A stretch of DNA of 64,000 bases from Alviniconcha marisindica (Eukaryota > Mollusca > Gastropoda > Provannidae): contig JABMCL010001157.1 of the NCBI GenBank assembly GCA_018857735.1, forward strand, positions 62,001 to 126,000, in the 5' to 3' direction. Below are positions 1-24,890 of this stretch, piece after piece. How positions within the stretch are numbered: position 1 is the stretch's first letter; each line of letters begins with the position of its first letter. A program made the translations under genes and the position numbers. The notes beneath the pieces are model-generated. The model saw only the letters and a program-made list of their open reading frames with translations. It ran no database searches and was not told the origin of the DNA.

Positions 1-3000
1 ATGATCACAATTTGCACCCGACTTCATTCTGCTGCATGTAAATCCATTGGTGTCATGTTCCTGCAAGCAAGCACACTGACAGGAATCGACCTTAGATCCT
101 TGAAACCATCAGTTAATTCAAATCAGGTTGCAGTCAAAATGGGCACACAGATCCCTCAAATCGCACCGTCCCCCTCACCCATATCCACAAACAGTTTTAA
201 ACAGATTAAAGTGTGAACTTTAAGAACAATATCTTACCTTTAGGAAGGAGGACAGGTTTTTGTTGACTTATGACCAAAGGGGAGGGGGAAGGAATCCAGT
301 TCTGGCACCCAGTCATTCAACAAAATACACTTTTCTGCCTACAGTCTTGACACAAACCCATTGAGAGAGGTTTTACCACAGAAATGTTTTCAGTGAAGAT
401 AAACCAATGTTAAAACCAGAAACTATACACTCAGTCAAGTAATTCCACACCCTCTGCAACTAATGAAGTTCAAATTGTGCCTTTGTCTGGACACCGCCAT
501 GTTGTTTTGAAATGTGCCAGTCACACCTGATGGAAAAAATGCCACAAAACTGGCCCAAGCCATTGCATCACTAAATCAAGGAAGGGAACAGGGCAAAATG
601 GACAAGCTGCCATTTACTGCCTGATTTGTGTCCCTTCCATTTATCATGTAAATTTGCAAACATCCGCCAGAAGCCCACTTCTGACACAGCTCCAAGCAGT
701 CAGAGTGTTGGAAGCCTGCTTCTGAATCTGACACAGTTTGAAAGAGTTAAAGATGATCAAGCACAAGATTAGAGAAGAGAAAGAAAACAGCACAGCATTT
801 GTTTAATGTGTCTTCTTCATACTTTATTCCTTTATCAAGACAAGAGATCTGGAGAAACACGTACAAACGAATGCTAGCATACAAACAAACGCTAGCACAC
901 AAACAAATGCTAGCACTTGGCAAACAAACACTAGCACTTGGCAAACAAATGCTAGCACTTAGGACAAACACGGGTCTGTACCACCTGACCTATACGTGAC
1001 CAAACTCACTGGAAATTAAAACCATTAGATTTATAAAGAGCACAGTCGGGTGTTGTAACCATTTCAAAGTATGAAGAAACAAAATCTTATAAATTACACA
1101 CACTTTCCACACACACACATGCACTCGTTGAAGCCGCTTATCATCTCCAAATGGCAAGCACTCCTGCTGACTGACAGAGATGCACACAAAGCCTACTTTT
1201 GAACGAAGGTGGTGCACAAAAAGTCCGTACCTCAGACTTATACACTATATACACAAGCCACCCTTTAAGTCCAAAAAAGATCGCTTGCACACAAATGTAA
1301 GTTGCAAACAGTGGTAATGCCATAGGAGTCCTGCTGCACACAACCAACACGGACAAAAAGAGAGAGCTGAGCCGTCTTACCGGTATCCCATTTTCAATCC
1401 TTTCATCCCTTTGCAACACCTGACCCACGTGCCATCGCCGTCTCTAAACTAGCATGCGGTTCCTTGAAACAGACATCAGGTACACTGCAATACTTTTATG
1501 ACCATTCTTGTGTGAATCTTCAGTCGAACCACCTTGACAGTATTTGTAAGAAAATTACAGTTTACATTTCACATGTATATGTCAAGCTTCTCGTCTTCTG
1601 ACAAGAAAAAAGATGTGGAAATGTTTGCATCTTTTACAGCAAGGCCATTGTATGTTCAAAGAAAAACATTTAAATTGAAAATTTAAGCACACACGCAAAA
1701 AGTTCACTGTATCCTGTCATTCGCCGACTCACTCAGTTCCCCCTATACACACAAAACAGCACGTAAGTGCTGTACACTTATTTACTGATGATTCAAAATA
1801 GAAGTCAGTTGTACCAACAACAAAAAACATTCTGGCCTAGAGAGGCAACCAAGCTTTATACATGTAGTGCTAAAAACAAAAAGAAAGGTGGTTTCATTTC
1901 ATTCAGAAGAGAAAGAAAAAAAGATGGAATACAAACACAAACAGTGAAATACTTGACCTTTTTCACCTGAATCTTTGAAGAAAGAAAAAACACCCCAGGA
2001 TGCCAGTACCCCTTTGGTTATACCCAGAATGGGAGACAAATAGTTGAATCACTAATAAGTAAACAAACAGGTAAAAACATAATAAATAGATTGAAAATGA
2101 CAGTATTTAAACATTCCACAGATCCAACACAGTCTTTACCTTTTACCACCCACACTACCAATGCACAAAAATAAATCTTGAAAATCAAAACCACAGACAT
2201 ACACTTGCACATACTCAAAATAAAGATTCCAACAGCACAAAATGCATTCAGTTCAAACACCAACAAAATGTAGGTCACAACAAAAAGAGACAGACAAAAT
2301 GTGTAAACATAACACTATTGTATCCGCAATCCAAACTGTAATACTTGACTGGGTTTCATGCAACGCCAGCTACTGTTTTCATTGACCATATTTCCCCCCC
2401 ATCACAATTTCACAAGGCAGCCCATAGCCCTAAACTTGCTACAGCCACAACGTATCCAGGACAAGTTTCAAACACTTCATTTCATTAGCCAACAGTTATC
2501 TATAGTTTCAAAAACATTTCACGCACTTGCTTTTTGTTTGAACACATTTCCTTTCTGGCCCCCTCCCCCTGATGAGTAATGATTGGCATAAAGTATTTCA
2601 ATTATGGACTAAGTGTATATTCCACCATCACACTCCACCCCCCATGTAAAATGTATGCCAAAATCAAATACGTACCTTCAAATTCTTGTTATCAAAGAAA
2701 AATAACAGTAAAGCAGAACCCTCCATGTTGCTGAAGAAATGTTTTGTTTTTCATGTGTAACAAGTTTTTTCTCGCTCTCTCCACTTCTAAAAACTGCCAG
2801 ATTTCTGCTAAAGAAACAGACCCAAACACAATGTACATAGATAATGTTAGAGTATGTTACAAAGTATCACAATTCTTCCCCAGTGACTAATGTTAAGATT
2901 TTTTTTTTAAATCCAGTGATCAAATTACAACCCATTGCCCTTCTCGCCTCAGGAAAAAAACAAGCATGGACGTCATCAATCCCCCATTTCACTCGTACCA

Positions 3001-4201
3001 TTACAAACATTTTGGTTTCTGTGTACAGCATTATTTTACAGTTTAAATTTAGACTAATAAGTACACAAAGGGTATCACAATCCAGTGCTGTTGATCAATT
3101 TATCCCCCCTCCCATTTTGTGTGTGTGCCCAACAATGGTTTAAATTGCATAATAGGCCACAATCTGACATGCTCTCGTCTTCCTTAAAAAAAGAAAAAGA
3201 AAAAACAAAGTTAAAATGCAAATGAAAAGATGAATACAGCTAGACAATAGAAAGTGGTGGATGACAAGAAAGGAAGCAGAAGTTCTGACAGATGACACGG
3301 AGTGGGTTGTGCTGGACAAAGGAAATGAGGAATGCATCGGACAACAACAGAGACAGCAAAGGAAAGGAGGAGAAAGCCACAAGATCATGCCGATGCATGG
3401 TGCGATGATGCTGAAAACCCAGGAAACAAGGAATGTGTTTGACGAGAGAAAAGGGAAAAGTGGAGAGAAAGGAAACAAAAAAATCTTTGTCAGATCATGG
3501 TGGTGCACGAGGCGGTGACGCCGTGAAAAAGGAAACAGTGTCCTGGCAACGGAAAGAGAAAATGACACAAAACAAACACACGGAGAACCAAGGACAAAGC
3601 ACCACCCCTTGCAATTCAAACCATGCAAAACTGAGTGGTGGAGCGGCACCTCAACAACACAGTCCTCAGCCTGAGCCCACCCTCTTTCTGGGAGAAGGGA
3701 ACAATCACAAAAAAAATGTTTAAAAAGCACTCTGTGCCACTTGAAGAAGGTAAAACTGACCCTCTTGGAAAACACAGCATCGCAGTCAGTCTGGTTCCAA
3801 CCTGCAATCCAAAGTCTGAATCTTTGACGGTCGGCAGTGAAATCCAACTTTTTTTTTTTTTTAATCTGTTGCACGAGGTAGGAAAACCAGCAAAGACTCC
3901 AAGCAGTTCACTGTCACAAGTTCACCACCACGCATCCCCACCTATCACCGTTCACCAAACGCTGTCACCGTGTCTCCCAATGTCAACAGTGTGAGGCATG
4001 CAAAACCTGAGCCCAAGCCAGCCCAATGCAAACTTGATCAAAGCAAAAAGTCTAGCCCTGAAACTTCCTCAAAGCAACGTCAAGCCCCCCGAGAGGCCTG
4101 TGAATGTGGAGGTGGCTTTCTGGCTTGGGCGAGAACAGAACCCACTAAAACATGCTGCAGTGAAGAGAAAAACGAAAGCAGGAAGCAACAACTGGACGAT
4201 T
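1..4201 (-). other. BTRC 3' UTR and downstream flank
   Basis: No protein domain is recognisable in these 4.2 kb; open frames are short and low in complexity. The stretch begins directly after the BTRC stop and is AT-rich and A-rich on the plus strand, as expected of a long 3' UTR read on the minus strand. A minus-strand AATAAA is visible at 823-828 and would give a UTR of about 3.4 kb, but nothing proves that it is used. A small tandem repeat lies just beyond it. Confidence 0.5.
861..965. repeat. Short tandem repeat with GCTAGCA core
   Basis: About six copies of a 15-23 bp unit built on ACAAACAAATGCTAGCA. The later copies gain an extra CTTGG segment. It lies beyond the candidate BTRC polyadenylation signal. 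Confidence 0.75.
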
Positions 4202-7200
4202 TCATTTTGTGACGTAGGTGTAGGTTCTGGCTGGGGACCGTGCGCCCTCAGGCACTGGCACGTTCAAAAAGTCCCAAATGAGGATTGTGTCATCATGAGA
4301 ACTGCTGACAATCTGGAATTCATCAAACTGCAGCCGGAAGACTCTTCCAGAGTGCTCCTGCAATAGAGGAAAAAGAAAAAATGATTAGCACCTGTTTTGA
4401 TGATACCTTGATGAAAGTTTTCAAGCATCATCATTAAGCCAGTGGTCGCACTAGACATTTTTCAAACTGGTGTGACATCTACAAGGTAGTGAAAGTGGTT
4501 CACAGAAACAGGTCAATCATGGTAACCGGTCAGGTACACTGCCATCTATAGATACTACAGCAAACACGCATGCACACACCACACTCTCTCTGTGCTGCGT
4601 CTTTTTTTTCTTCTTCTCAAGAACTGGTCACGCAAAATAACAGCCAGTATGTCTGACTGATTGCTGATTTTGTTTCTGGTATTTGCTGATCTTCACCAGT
4701 AAAATATTGGAAATTACCAGTTACTGGGAACCCTTATTAGGCTATATTATAAAACTATGCCTGGTCCATTTGGTGGCTAATGATGAGAAACTGAATACTA
4801 ATTGTTAACTACACTTTGAATGATAATGAATAATGAACAGTAAATGGTATGTACATGTCTCTTAAAAGTATGAATTGTAAATTGGTGCTTTACGCCCAGT
4901 CAACCAGTGTGGCTATATCAGGGCGATTTAAAAGTATGAATCATAATTCATATCTGTAGCTAATCATTTAAAAGCACTTGCTTCAAAAGCAAAAACATCT
5001 CATCAAAGCTCGAGAGAGAAAACATTCTGAAAGCAAAACCTTACAGGGTGATGAAAGAGTAAGCAACTAAGTAATAAGTTGGGTGTTTAGGTCCAGTCAA
5101 CCACTATGGTTATATCAGTGTGAAGCAAATTTTGTCAGCACACAATAAATGCTAAAAATATGTACATTCTAAACCTGGTATATCATCAGATTTTTAAAAA
5201 CAGACTTAAAAAGTGGATAAACACAAAACAGAAAAACACACCATTATCCAAAAGTTTACAGTCTGCTAAAAATACTGGGGGGGAAGGGGAGGATGGATCT
5301 TTCAAAAATAGTTTGAGACAATAAGTGAATAACCCTTCAGCAAGGAGAGAGAGGCTGAAATGAAACTTACCACGAGAGTGCGAAGGCAAAGAGTACCAGC
5401 GGGTGCACGGGGGTCCAGGGCTGCCTGGAGGTCCCACACCTTGATTTTACTGCACACACCAAAACACCTCACTACAGCCCTGAAATGCTGCATTCATTTT
5501 TCACTTCTAACATCCACTGCTGTCCTTGATACAAGTAAACACTCTGACGGAAACTTTCCACAGACCTGTGCCTGCTGACTAGTAACACAGGTGTTTGATC
5601 AGGTATCTGCACATCATTTTTGTTTTCCTATCTTACACACTTGTTTCCATTTCTATCACTGACTGCTGTCCTTAATGCAACTAAACACTCTCCTGGAACC
5701 TTTCCACAGATGGTGCGAGCTGACTAGTAACACAGGTGTTTGATCAGGTATCTGCACATTATTTTTGTTTTCCTACCTTACACACTACTCTTGTGCCTAC
5801 ATTTGAAACTGGATCCGAGCAATTCTTGCAAGGTAAATGCACAAAGGTTTCCATACCCATCATAGGCACCACTGACGATGCGCTTGCTGTCGAAGCGAAT
5901 GCAGCGAACCAGCTCCTCGTGCCCTTCCAACACTCGCAGGCATGCCCCACACTCAATGTCCCACAGCCTGCAATGCAATCAGATGAGACATGAAAAGATG
6001 CTTCCCTCAAAGGAGCCAACAAACTATGCAGCAGATGGGAGATGGAAAAATCGTGCATCAAACACGAAAGAAACAGTCAGTCATATCAATCCAAGCAAAC
6101 AGAAAGAGAGGGGGGGGGGCTTACAAAATCAGACAAACAAAGAACAATTATAAACCACATGGCAATCATATGAACCTAAGAGAAAGGAGGAAAACCACAC
6201 AGACAAAAAACACCAACAAGAAGAAAAGGCAACTGTATTTATAACTTATACAGGGCTGGTTGTATTTGTAATGTTTTGTCTCTTTGTTAATGCACTGTAC
6301 GAATAAATATCCTTGTATCAATCCAAGAAAAAAGGGAGAACCATACAGACAAAAAGCAACAAGACACAACCAAGTACCAACAGGAAACAAAACAAACCCG
6401 TCAATCCAAAGAAGAAGGGAAATCCAAATAAAAACACAACAGCAAATAAAATAAAAAACATCAACAAAAAACACTCCACCAATAGGAAATAAAAAGTGCA
6501 TATTTGGGCCACATTTAATTTGGATCCTTTTTTCTTCTTCTTTTATTAAAAAAAAAAAAACACTACTGAGAATGACAAGTCATGTATGTTTACTGACCTG
6601 ATTGTGTTGTCTGAACTGCCGCTAACCACCAAGCGGTCACGGTACTGTAAACAAGCGATGCCTCGCTTGTGGCCATTCAGCGTTCGCACAAACTCGCAGG
6701 TGGATGTGTTCCATACCTGTGACAGTGTAAAAAGAGTCATACAAACTTCAGTTTTCAACATGTCATTAGGGCAGACTCAAAACTAGTACTGTGAAAACCC
6801 TCATAAAAATCACACAAAACTGCTGGTACAAGACAGGCAGTCCTTGATGAGGGGTTCCTTCACATGGAAACATGAAGGGAAATGTTTCACAAAGGGTGCA
6901 GTTACAAGAGGGATGGCTGCTCCCTCATCAGGATGGTTGTGCATAACAGGTTCTACTGTATAACCATAGGAGCCAAGTCTTACTGTTCCCACTTTTTTTT
7001 GTGCCAAGCACATTCTTGTGGGGTGTTTATTTCAAAATGTATTCATCCATTACAACACCTTTTGCTCTCTCTTTACATCATTGCAGTTTTACAGAGCACT
7101 TGTTATCTGATAACTGAAGCTGAGCAGAAACTAATTTTTGACACATTTTAATCATTTTTATTAACTGTACAATTATATATGTGCTTACACTGAACAAATA

Positions 7201-10200
7201 CTATCCAGTTTGAACTGACTGGAGAGTGTGTGTATGTGTGTGTGTTAAGAACCAAGCCTTAGTTTTTAAAGTCTGCCAGGCCTCAAAACATTTTGTGACA
7301 ATTTCATTGCCAGGGGGGCTACAAGGCAAAGCCCTCACATCTACAAATAATTTCCAAATTTTGCCAAGCCTGAAAAGTAGTGCTGATAACTCTGTCAGGC
7401 CTCAAAATGGTTTGTGACAATTTCATTACCAAGGGTACTACAGGTCAAAGGCCCTAAGGTCTGCAAACTAATTTTCAAATTTTACATGCCTGAAAAGTTT
7501 TGCAGACAGTTTAATCAGGCCTGGAGGGTTGGGAGACTAAATGAGATTCACAACTCAGAAGCCTGCCCTGCTTTTAACCTATCCATCACTTCTCAGTCCC
7601 AGCCACTGAATGCAAAAACAGCTATCCCATCATGCCCTTGCAGCCGTACTATGACCCCTCCCAAAACAACCATGCAGGTAAAAAGTGCAAGCCCATTCAA
7701 ACCTTGATGGTCCGATCTCCCGAAGCAGAGACAATGTATTTCTCATCAAAGTCCACAACGTTGACTGCAGCACGGTGTCCCACCAGCACACGCCGAAGAT
7801 TAATCTCTGTTGGTGACTGCATGTCCCACACTGCGATGGAGCGGTCCTGCAAAGACGTGAAGATAGGCCGATAGCTATTTGTGGATACTCTCTATTGCCA
7901 CTCACTCTCTAAATCTAAAATGGAATGCCGATAGTATACAACCAGGATCATCTGAATTAAGTTCATGCCCATTTCACATGCACTCTGATCACCAGTCAAG
8001 CTTGTTTCTTCAAACAACTCCAACATGACACTACAGACAGCTTTCTTCATACAAGATACTGTTTCAGAACTCACAGCTCAGTTCTGCTGTATTTTTTCTC
8101 TCCTTCCAACAACAACAAAACAGTATAGAAGTACATCCAAAATGTATGACAAAATGTTGTTTTTTAACTGACCTTGGAGCAGGTGACCATAATCCCATCA
8201 CAGAAGCGCAGGTGGAGCACAGCCTCACAGTGGTGGATCAGGGTGTTCATCATCTCCCCTGACTTCACGTCCCACACCCTGCAGCAAAGCAACCGTGTAA
8301 TGGCATTACATTGCAATGCAACACATCTTGCCTCATCTATCAAATTAACAACAAAAACCATCACTCATCATAATTGTCACAATAAGTCAACAACATCAAC
8401 ATCTGATGGAATGATCGTAATTTTTGGATTCCATAATTTTTGGACTATAAGGTGATGCTTTCCCCCTCAAATCTGACCCCTGCCAAAAAGAGGCCACTGA
8501 AAATGTCCCTGTGAAGAAGAAGTTGAGCTCAAACAGGTCGGTTTACCATCACTACTTGCCACCCACTAAACCCAAGTGTGCCGTATGCAAAATGTGCATG
8601 CCACTCATTAGTGGGGCCAAGGTATCTAATGAAAACCAAGGACTAACTCACAGTTAAAACTCTGAAAAAAAATGCTTCTTTCCTTACCTGACAGTAGAGT
8701 CACTGGAACCGGAAATGATAATGTTTTCGTCGTACTGAAGGCACAGCACGGAGCCTGTGTGACCTGTCAAGACCTGTACGCACTCCAGCGTGTGGCGGTC
8801 CCACACCTAGCAGACACAGTATACCAACATAAACACACAGAACAAAAGCACAGCAGGCTAAATCAAACTGTCTCTTTCTGAATCTTTGTTGCGTGTGCAT
8901 ATATGTGTCACAAATAATTCAAACAAAAAATATCAGCTCTCTCTCTCTCCCAATATTTGTGTGTGTGTGTGTGTGTGTGTGCACGTGTATATGTGTGTGT
9001 ATCTATTGTGTTATCTCACGCGCACGAGGCTTTCTGTTTCTCTCACACTAGTCAAAAACATCTGCAAAAATCCTTATAAATATCTAAACTGCTGTTGCAA
9101 ATTAAGTCCTAAGGCTATGAAAGAATTTAGACTTCCTTTTTCTCTCTCTCTCTCCTTGGCCATAGCCAGAAGTTGATGGTGTTTACCTTGATAGTGTTAT
9201 CTCTAAGGCCACTGATGATTTTGTTGTCATCGTACTGCAGGCAGTACACCCCCTTGCTCGTCTCACTGCGGCAGTGGATGCGCTGCAGAGCGTGGCGACC
9301 TGTCCTCCAGTTGTTTTCTATCCGCTGAAAGGGAAACAGATCGATGGACTCCAGTTAGTCATTTCATGTTACTGTGGTCTGTTTTCATGCTTACCAAAAG
9401 GGCATGCAAAATGAAGCAGAAAAGAAACTGAGAAAAAAAGCAATAAAGTATTGATTTTCATGCTGGGGGGAAGGGTGTGTGTGTGTGTTGGGGGTGGGGG
9501 GGGTGGGGGGAGGCACTGTGAAGTAAAATAATTAACATACAACACCCTGACAGTCTGTTACCTAGCCCTTATTGACTAAATAAATTAACTGGTTAAACTG
9601 AAGTGCTCAACTTTTCCCCATGATAACCTGAGTTTACCAAGCGTAAACCCATCCATCAGTCAGGCCTTGCCAGAACGGACTGACTCCGCTTGACCCGATT
9701 ATGGCACCACAAGATGGTTAGCTCTGGACAGCTCGGTCTCTGACATGCATCTCACTCTCAGGACAGCTAACACTTGCTCTACTGATGAATCTAGTCTACC
9801 TTTAGCAGACAAGGACAGTCCATCTCATGCTGAATGACTGAACGAGGCATCCACATTCACATCAGCCTAAAGCTTGCCTTCTTGTTCCTTGCAGATTTTT
9901 GGAAGCTCTCAATTCCTTTGAGGTTTATTTAGGCAAAGAGACCCAACCAAAATCCACCCTGCAATGATTTGCCTGGTGCCTTTTTGTCTCTGCCACAGTT
10001 GGTTACAAAACTTACACCATGGCCCTGAGATTGGCAGAAAACCTGTTTCTTATCAGTGCATGAAAGAAAGGAGCTGGGACTGGCCGGGACATAATCAACT
10101 GTGGCAGTGACGAAAGAAATGCAGGCTAGCAGTCCTTGGTCATAGTGTGGGACTCGGCACTACTTCAGTGTTATGCTGTGCAAGATGCAGCAGCATGTCT

Positions 10201-12947
10201 CCACAGAACCCAGCCTGGGTCCCTACCTCGATGTCTTGGATGATCTGTGGGTATAGCAGCCTGTAGAACTTGTGATCTTTGGGCGTTTCTCCGTGCCTTT
10301 GTTTGAACAAATACTGGTCCCTGAAGAAAAGAAACAAAACAACATGACTGCCGTTTAAAAATGACAAGAAGGAAAAAAAAAAAAAAACCCCTTCCAAAGC
10401 CTTAAGCACTGAATGTTCATTTATGAATAGGAATAATTAAGTCCACTGATTAAAAAAACAAAAAAACTGTTGTGCCTAATCAACAAACTACAATGGTTAT
10501 AAAACTTATGGCAAAAATCAAACCAATAACAAACCTGCATTATTGAAAGGTAAACAACATAATCAGAACAGCAGACAAATCCTTGCTCTGAATAACTGTA
10601 ATACAAAGATAAAATGTAACTTGTAAGGAATGAAGTTTTTTTCCTCAATTATTCTGTCTACTCTTATACAGAGTTTCATCTTACTAATGAATTTATAACA
10701 GTTCTTAAGAGGACTCCACTGTAACTGTAAGAGTGTAATCTCATAACACCATGACTGAAGGTTGTCACTTCATACCAAGATCGTCGCTCAGAAAGTCCCT
10801 TCCACTGACTGTCTGTGAGGACTTTTCTTTCAATGAGTTTTTTCCACAGGTTGCCCTCAGAGATGACCCGGTACCACTCCTTGCACACCAACTCTGCTGC
10901 GCACAGGGACTTGGCATCCAGGTAGGCAAGGATGTTCTCGGCTATGTGATCCAGACCCTTGGCTTCAGACACAAACCAAAGGAGAGATAATTCAGCCAAA
11001 TATAAGACTCAAATAATTCAGACTCTCCTGTGTGAACTATGGTTCTATTCTATTTATAACAATAATCAGATCAGAATGGTCAGGCTGAATTCTGTATCAT
11101 AATCTACACTCCATTTATCATCCTGTGTGTGTTCACATGCTGGCAGTGGCACACCTTTTTGTTTGTTTTGTACTAGCTTTTGGTCTTACTCTCATTCTCA
11201 TTGCCTCAGTCTAATCTCAGACTGAGTACATGTTTTTTGTTTAATTTTACAATCACTACATAGTAATTATCATTATGGAAATGGGAAGGATGGGGGAAGC
11301 TGTCCTAGCAACTTTGCCCATCCAGTCCTTGTCCACTCAGTCTCACAACCCCATCCCCTGGGCAGCCTTCTGTCTTTTGAGACTATCATCACTATGCCAA
11401 ATGAGATAAGAACTGACTGTTAGTGTTACTAGTATACTACTATTACTAAGTACTATATTACTAGTGGTGCTGTTACTAATGTTACTGTTGCAGTGTTGGC
11501 GAAGAGCATGAGCCTTCAGTTCCGTCAGCTTAAATGCTTTTGTTGCATGGAACAAAACAATACTGCATTGTGATCCCATTGTTAAAGGTACATACACACA
11601 TGATACAGCATATTTAGTTACACTACAGCACAATATATGCCTGAAACTGCTAGCTAAACAATTAATGAATTATATCTATAAGTATAACATCAAAAATCTG
11701 AAAGTCTTTAAAAAGTTTAACTATTATTACACAACTAAATTATTGCAGTGATTAGACACAGGACAGGAACCTCTTGTCATGGCAATATAAACTGCTGATT
11801 CCAATGTTACTACCTCATTGCCTGACCTGAAATGCAACTGATGAGTGTTCTGTAATTGTGTAAGCAAACTTCTGGAGTTTTGTTTACAAAGTACAGACAA
11901 TGAAACAATGATTCACTGAGCATACTGATCAATCAAGCAGTCATACCTGGCAAAGCAGAAATAAAATCTCGCTGCAACATGGGCTTGAGAAATGTGTTGA
12001 TCTGTCCATGCTGGTAATGGCACATGCGTGAAAGTAAGTTTTCCACAAAAGTCACTTGTTCCACTTCATTCCAATTTTCAAACATCTTCAGACAAACTTC
12101 ACTCTCTTTCAAAAACTCTTCTGTCTCTTCAACAGGCTCTGACAAACTCTTCACAACAGTTGTGGGATCCATCTGCAACAGTCACAGAGAGAAAATACTT
12201 TAAAAATTAAACATGTCTGTCAGGAGTGTCACACTCACAGGAGCACATGCAGCCTTTAATGTTACCTTTTTACTAATTTCAGAACCCTGCAACCCTGTGA
12301 CCTTCATTTTATGTTAATACTTGTTAGGCTCTATAGATCATATATTCACAGTATGCGCTGTTGACTGTAAAGCTTCAAATATCAAAAGCTCAAAGAAAAT
12401 CATCTTGCTGCTAGTGCTACTCTGTAAAGTCTGTTAGTCTGTACATTAAGCTGACCACTAACTCAGTAACTGTCAAAGGAAATTAAATATATTTTAATTT
12501 TAACATTATAAATTAGACAGCCCCACCCCCCACCATCCCAATAGGCTAATTAACAATTCACATTATTATTTCAGTCACACAGCTTAGGCCCTGGGTTTGG
12601 TGATGGTTCAGCAAACATACTTTGTTTTCTGCATCAGTGGATTAACCTGACTGAAAGAATGAAAAATACAGAACATAACCTGGCTCCTTGTTAACAAGGA
12701 TGGAAAGCATTTCAGACAGGCATCCTCTTGGATGTGGATACCCACCAAGCAGCACAATCACACTGGGTTAAGTACTACTAAACTAATAGCTACAGTTACA
12801 ATTTTACAAGTAGATGACATTCAAAGTCAAGTAGAAAAGGATGGGAAATATCTGACCAATTGACTCTGAAATAACAGACTAAGATGTGTATTATTACTAT
12901 TAACTTTAAACTCAAAGTCCAACCACAACCACCAACCCCTCTTTGAC

Positions 12948-13010
<63 letters not shown>

Positions 13011-13727
13011 TGTGTGTGTTTGTGTGTGGTGGTGCCCAAATACTAAAATGCACAATGAAAATTCCATTAAGACCTAATTCAATCCCTTTTCAAACTGAAA
13101 CTGTGTAACTTGAATAGCTAGAGCTGTCAAGTATCATGATAACACAAAGTGTGATTCATGAGTCTACTCTAAACATGTTTCAGGTGGAAAAAATGTATAA
13201 AAATATTGCCTCAAAAGTACAGGGTTAAAAATACACTGCTTGTGTCAAAAACAAAGTTAAATACATTCACAGTCTTGAAGGACGTGATGCAAGGGAGTCA
13301 GTTTGCCAGAGACAAAAGGTTCTCTGTTGCTCATTGCCAAAACAAATGTTTGCTGTATTGAACAAGCACGGCCCTCTCAGTCTCACTTCTCAGTGCACAG
13401 CCATGGATAAGGGGGATGAAAATACACGCCAACAGCAACAGAAAATGTCACCGCCTCAGTAAACAAACGATCAGAAATAGTGTATAATACGCACTATGTC
13501 AATATGAATCATAAACCTGATGACTTAGAAAATTATAACTCAGAACACCCATGAACAATACCGTAGAAACCGACGTTCAGTCATCAAGGAACTGGTAGAG
13601 TCGGAATACCATTGTCAAAGACTCAAACCCGTTAGTTTTTACACAAAACACACATTACCTTTCGGTCATCTATCTGCTCATCCGGTAGACTGCACGTTTC
13701 CATGTTTGTCTCCGTTTCAGACATCAT
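4202..13727 (-). CDS. BTRC: Beta-TrCP (F-box/WD repeat protein 1A/11), 12 coding exons
   Basis: This is the substrate-recognition subunit of the SCF E3 ubiquitin ligase. The family binds doubly phosphorylated DSG degrons (beta-catenin, IkB) through a WD40 propeller and binds Skp1 through the F-box. Exons, 5' to 3': 13727-13659, 12172-11947, 10962-10776, 10320-10227, 9324-9187, 8806-8688, 8278-8173, 7846-7703, 6716-6598, 5967-5857, 5449-5371, 4357-4202. All introns are GT-AG, phases agree, and the total is 1548 nt (515 aa plus stop). Residues 24-98 hold the D dimerisation domain ([19 protein letters not shown]). Residues ~99-160 hold the F-box ([19 protein letters not shown]). Seven WD repeats follow from ~193 to 505, with blocks such as [20 protein letters not shown] almost identical to the human protein. 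The start gives [11 protein letters not shown]; a second ATG follows directly. The N-terminus is short compared with long vertebrate isoforms. The vertebrate paralogues BTRC and FBXW11 cannot be told apart here; a single invertebrate orthologue is likely. Confidence 0.97.
4880..5125. repeat. Two fragments of one interspersed repeat in BTRC intron 11
   Basis: Positions ~4880-4926 and ~5080-5122 share a core of the form CAGTCAACCA-TGG-TATATCAG. They resemble scattered short-element debris rather than a tandem array, because unrelated sequence separates them. Confidence 0.5.
5517..5790. repeat. Direct duplication of ~140 bp in BTRC intron 10
   Basis: The segments ~5517-5645 and ~5660-5785 are near copies. 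Both contain GCTGACTAGTAACACAGGTG followed by TTGATCAGGTATCTGCACAT. This is a local tandem duplication and holds no exon. Confidence 0.8.
7253..7520. repeat. Imperfect ~130 bp tandem duplication in BTRC intron 8
   Basis: Two diverged copies share TGTGACAATTTCATT and a CAGGCCTCAAAA motif at 7278, 7399 and (degraded) 7515. The duplication is intronic, with no coding potential seen. Confidence 0.65.
12947..13030. repeat. (GT)n microsatellite in BTRC intron 1
   Basis: An almost uninterrupted GT tract of about 80 bp inside the first coding intron. Apparent reading frames across it are TH/CV dipeptide artefacts. Confidence 0.95.
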
Positions 13728-14018
13728 CTAATACCTATGAAGTGTAAATATATGAAACAAAATCGAAATCCTAAGTTGCGGTATCCACCCTGACGAGTTG
13801 TTCCCTTTTTCGGGGGACAGAAAATTCATGACGTCACAGTTCCTTCACGTCTAAACGAGATAGTACAACAACTATTTAAAGTAGTTCCAATTTCTTCTAT
13901 AAGATATTAAAAACATCCAAATAAAATGTTTTGATGAACGGCAATCCCTCATATATTTTTTTTATTGAAAAATAGCACTCTTGAATAAATATATTCCGTG
14001 TTCCGGAAGTAAACAGCA
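13728..14018. promoter_or_regulatory. Bidirectional promoter between BTRC and RPP30
   Basis: The two start codons diverge with only 291 bp between them, so both 5' UTRs and core promoters must fit here or overlap. TTCCGGAAGT at 14001-14010 matches the ETS/GABP consensus, common in housekeeping bidirectional promoters. The context of the RPP30 start, CAATGGCGGCC at 14017-14027, also resembles a YY1 site. No TATA box is convincing. Arrangement and motifs are seen; shared regulation is inferred. Confidence 0.7.
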
Positions 14019-24614
<10,596 letters not shown>

Positions 24615-24654
24615 AGTAACGTTACACTGAGAAACATTGTGTGGTAGTGTGACG

Positions 24655-24890
24655 CATGGAAGCTTGAACTTGCTGCAAAAGATACTGCGTGTGCTAGGGT
24701 GAAACCGAAAGCATGAATTTTCTGCAAGACATGGTATGAAAGCTTAACTTGCTGCGAAAAATACTGTGTACAAGGGTGAAACCGAAAGCATGAATTTTCT
24801 GCAAGAAATGGTATGAAAGCTTAACTTGCTGCGAAAAGTACTGTGTACAAGGGTGAAACTGAAAGCATGAATTTTCTGCAGGAAATGATA
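24655..24890. repeat. ~77 bp tandem triplicate in RPP30 3' UTR
   Basis: Three successive copies contain AACTTGCTGC, GGGTGAAACCGAAAGCATGA and ATTTTCTGCA. A fourth, degraded copy follows to ~24975. It starts ~40 nt after the RPP30 stop, so it is probably transcribed. Confidence 0.9.

Noticed and set aside
3140..3874. 244-codon minus-strand frame rich in Phe, Leu and Ser
   Set aside because: Lies in the BTRC 3' UTR, low complexity, with no homology that I recognise.
5759..6061. Alternative minus-strand frame overlapping BTRC exon 10
   Set aside because: Shadow frame of the WD40 exon; the frame giving [20 protein letters not shown] is the real one.
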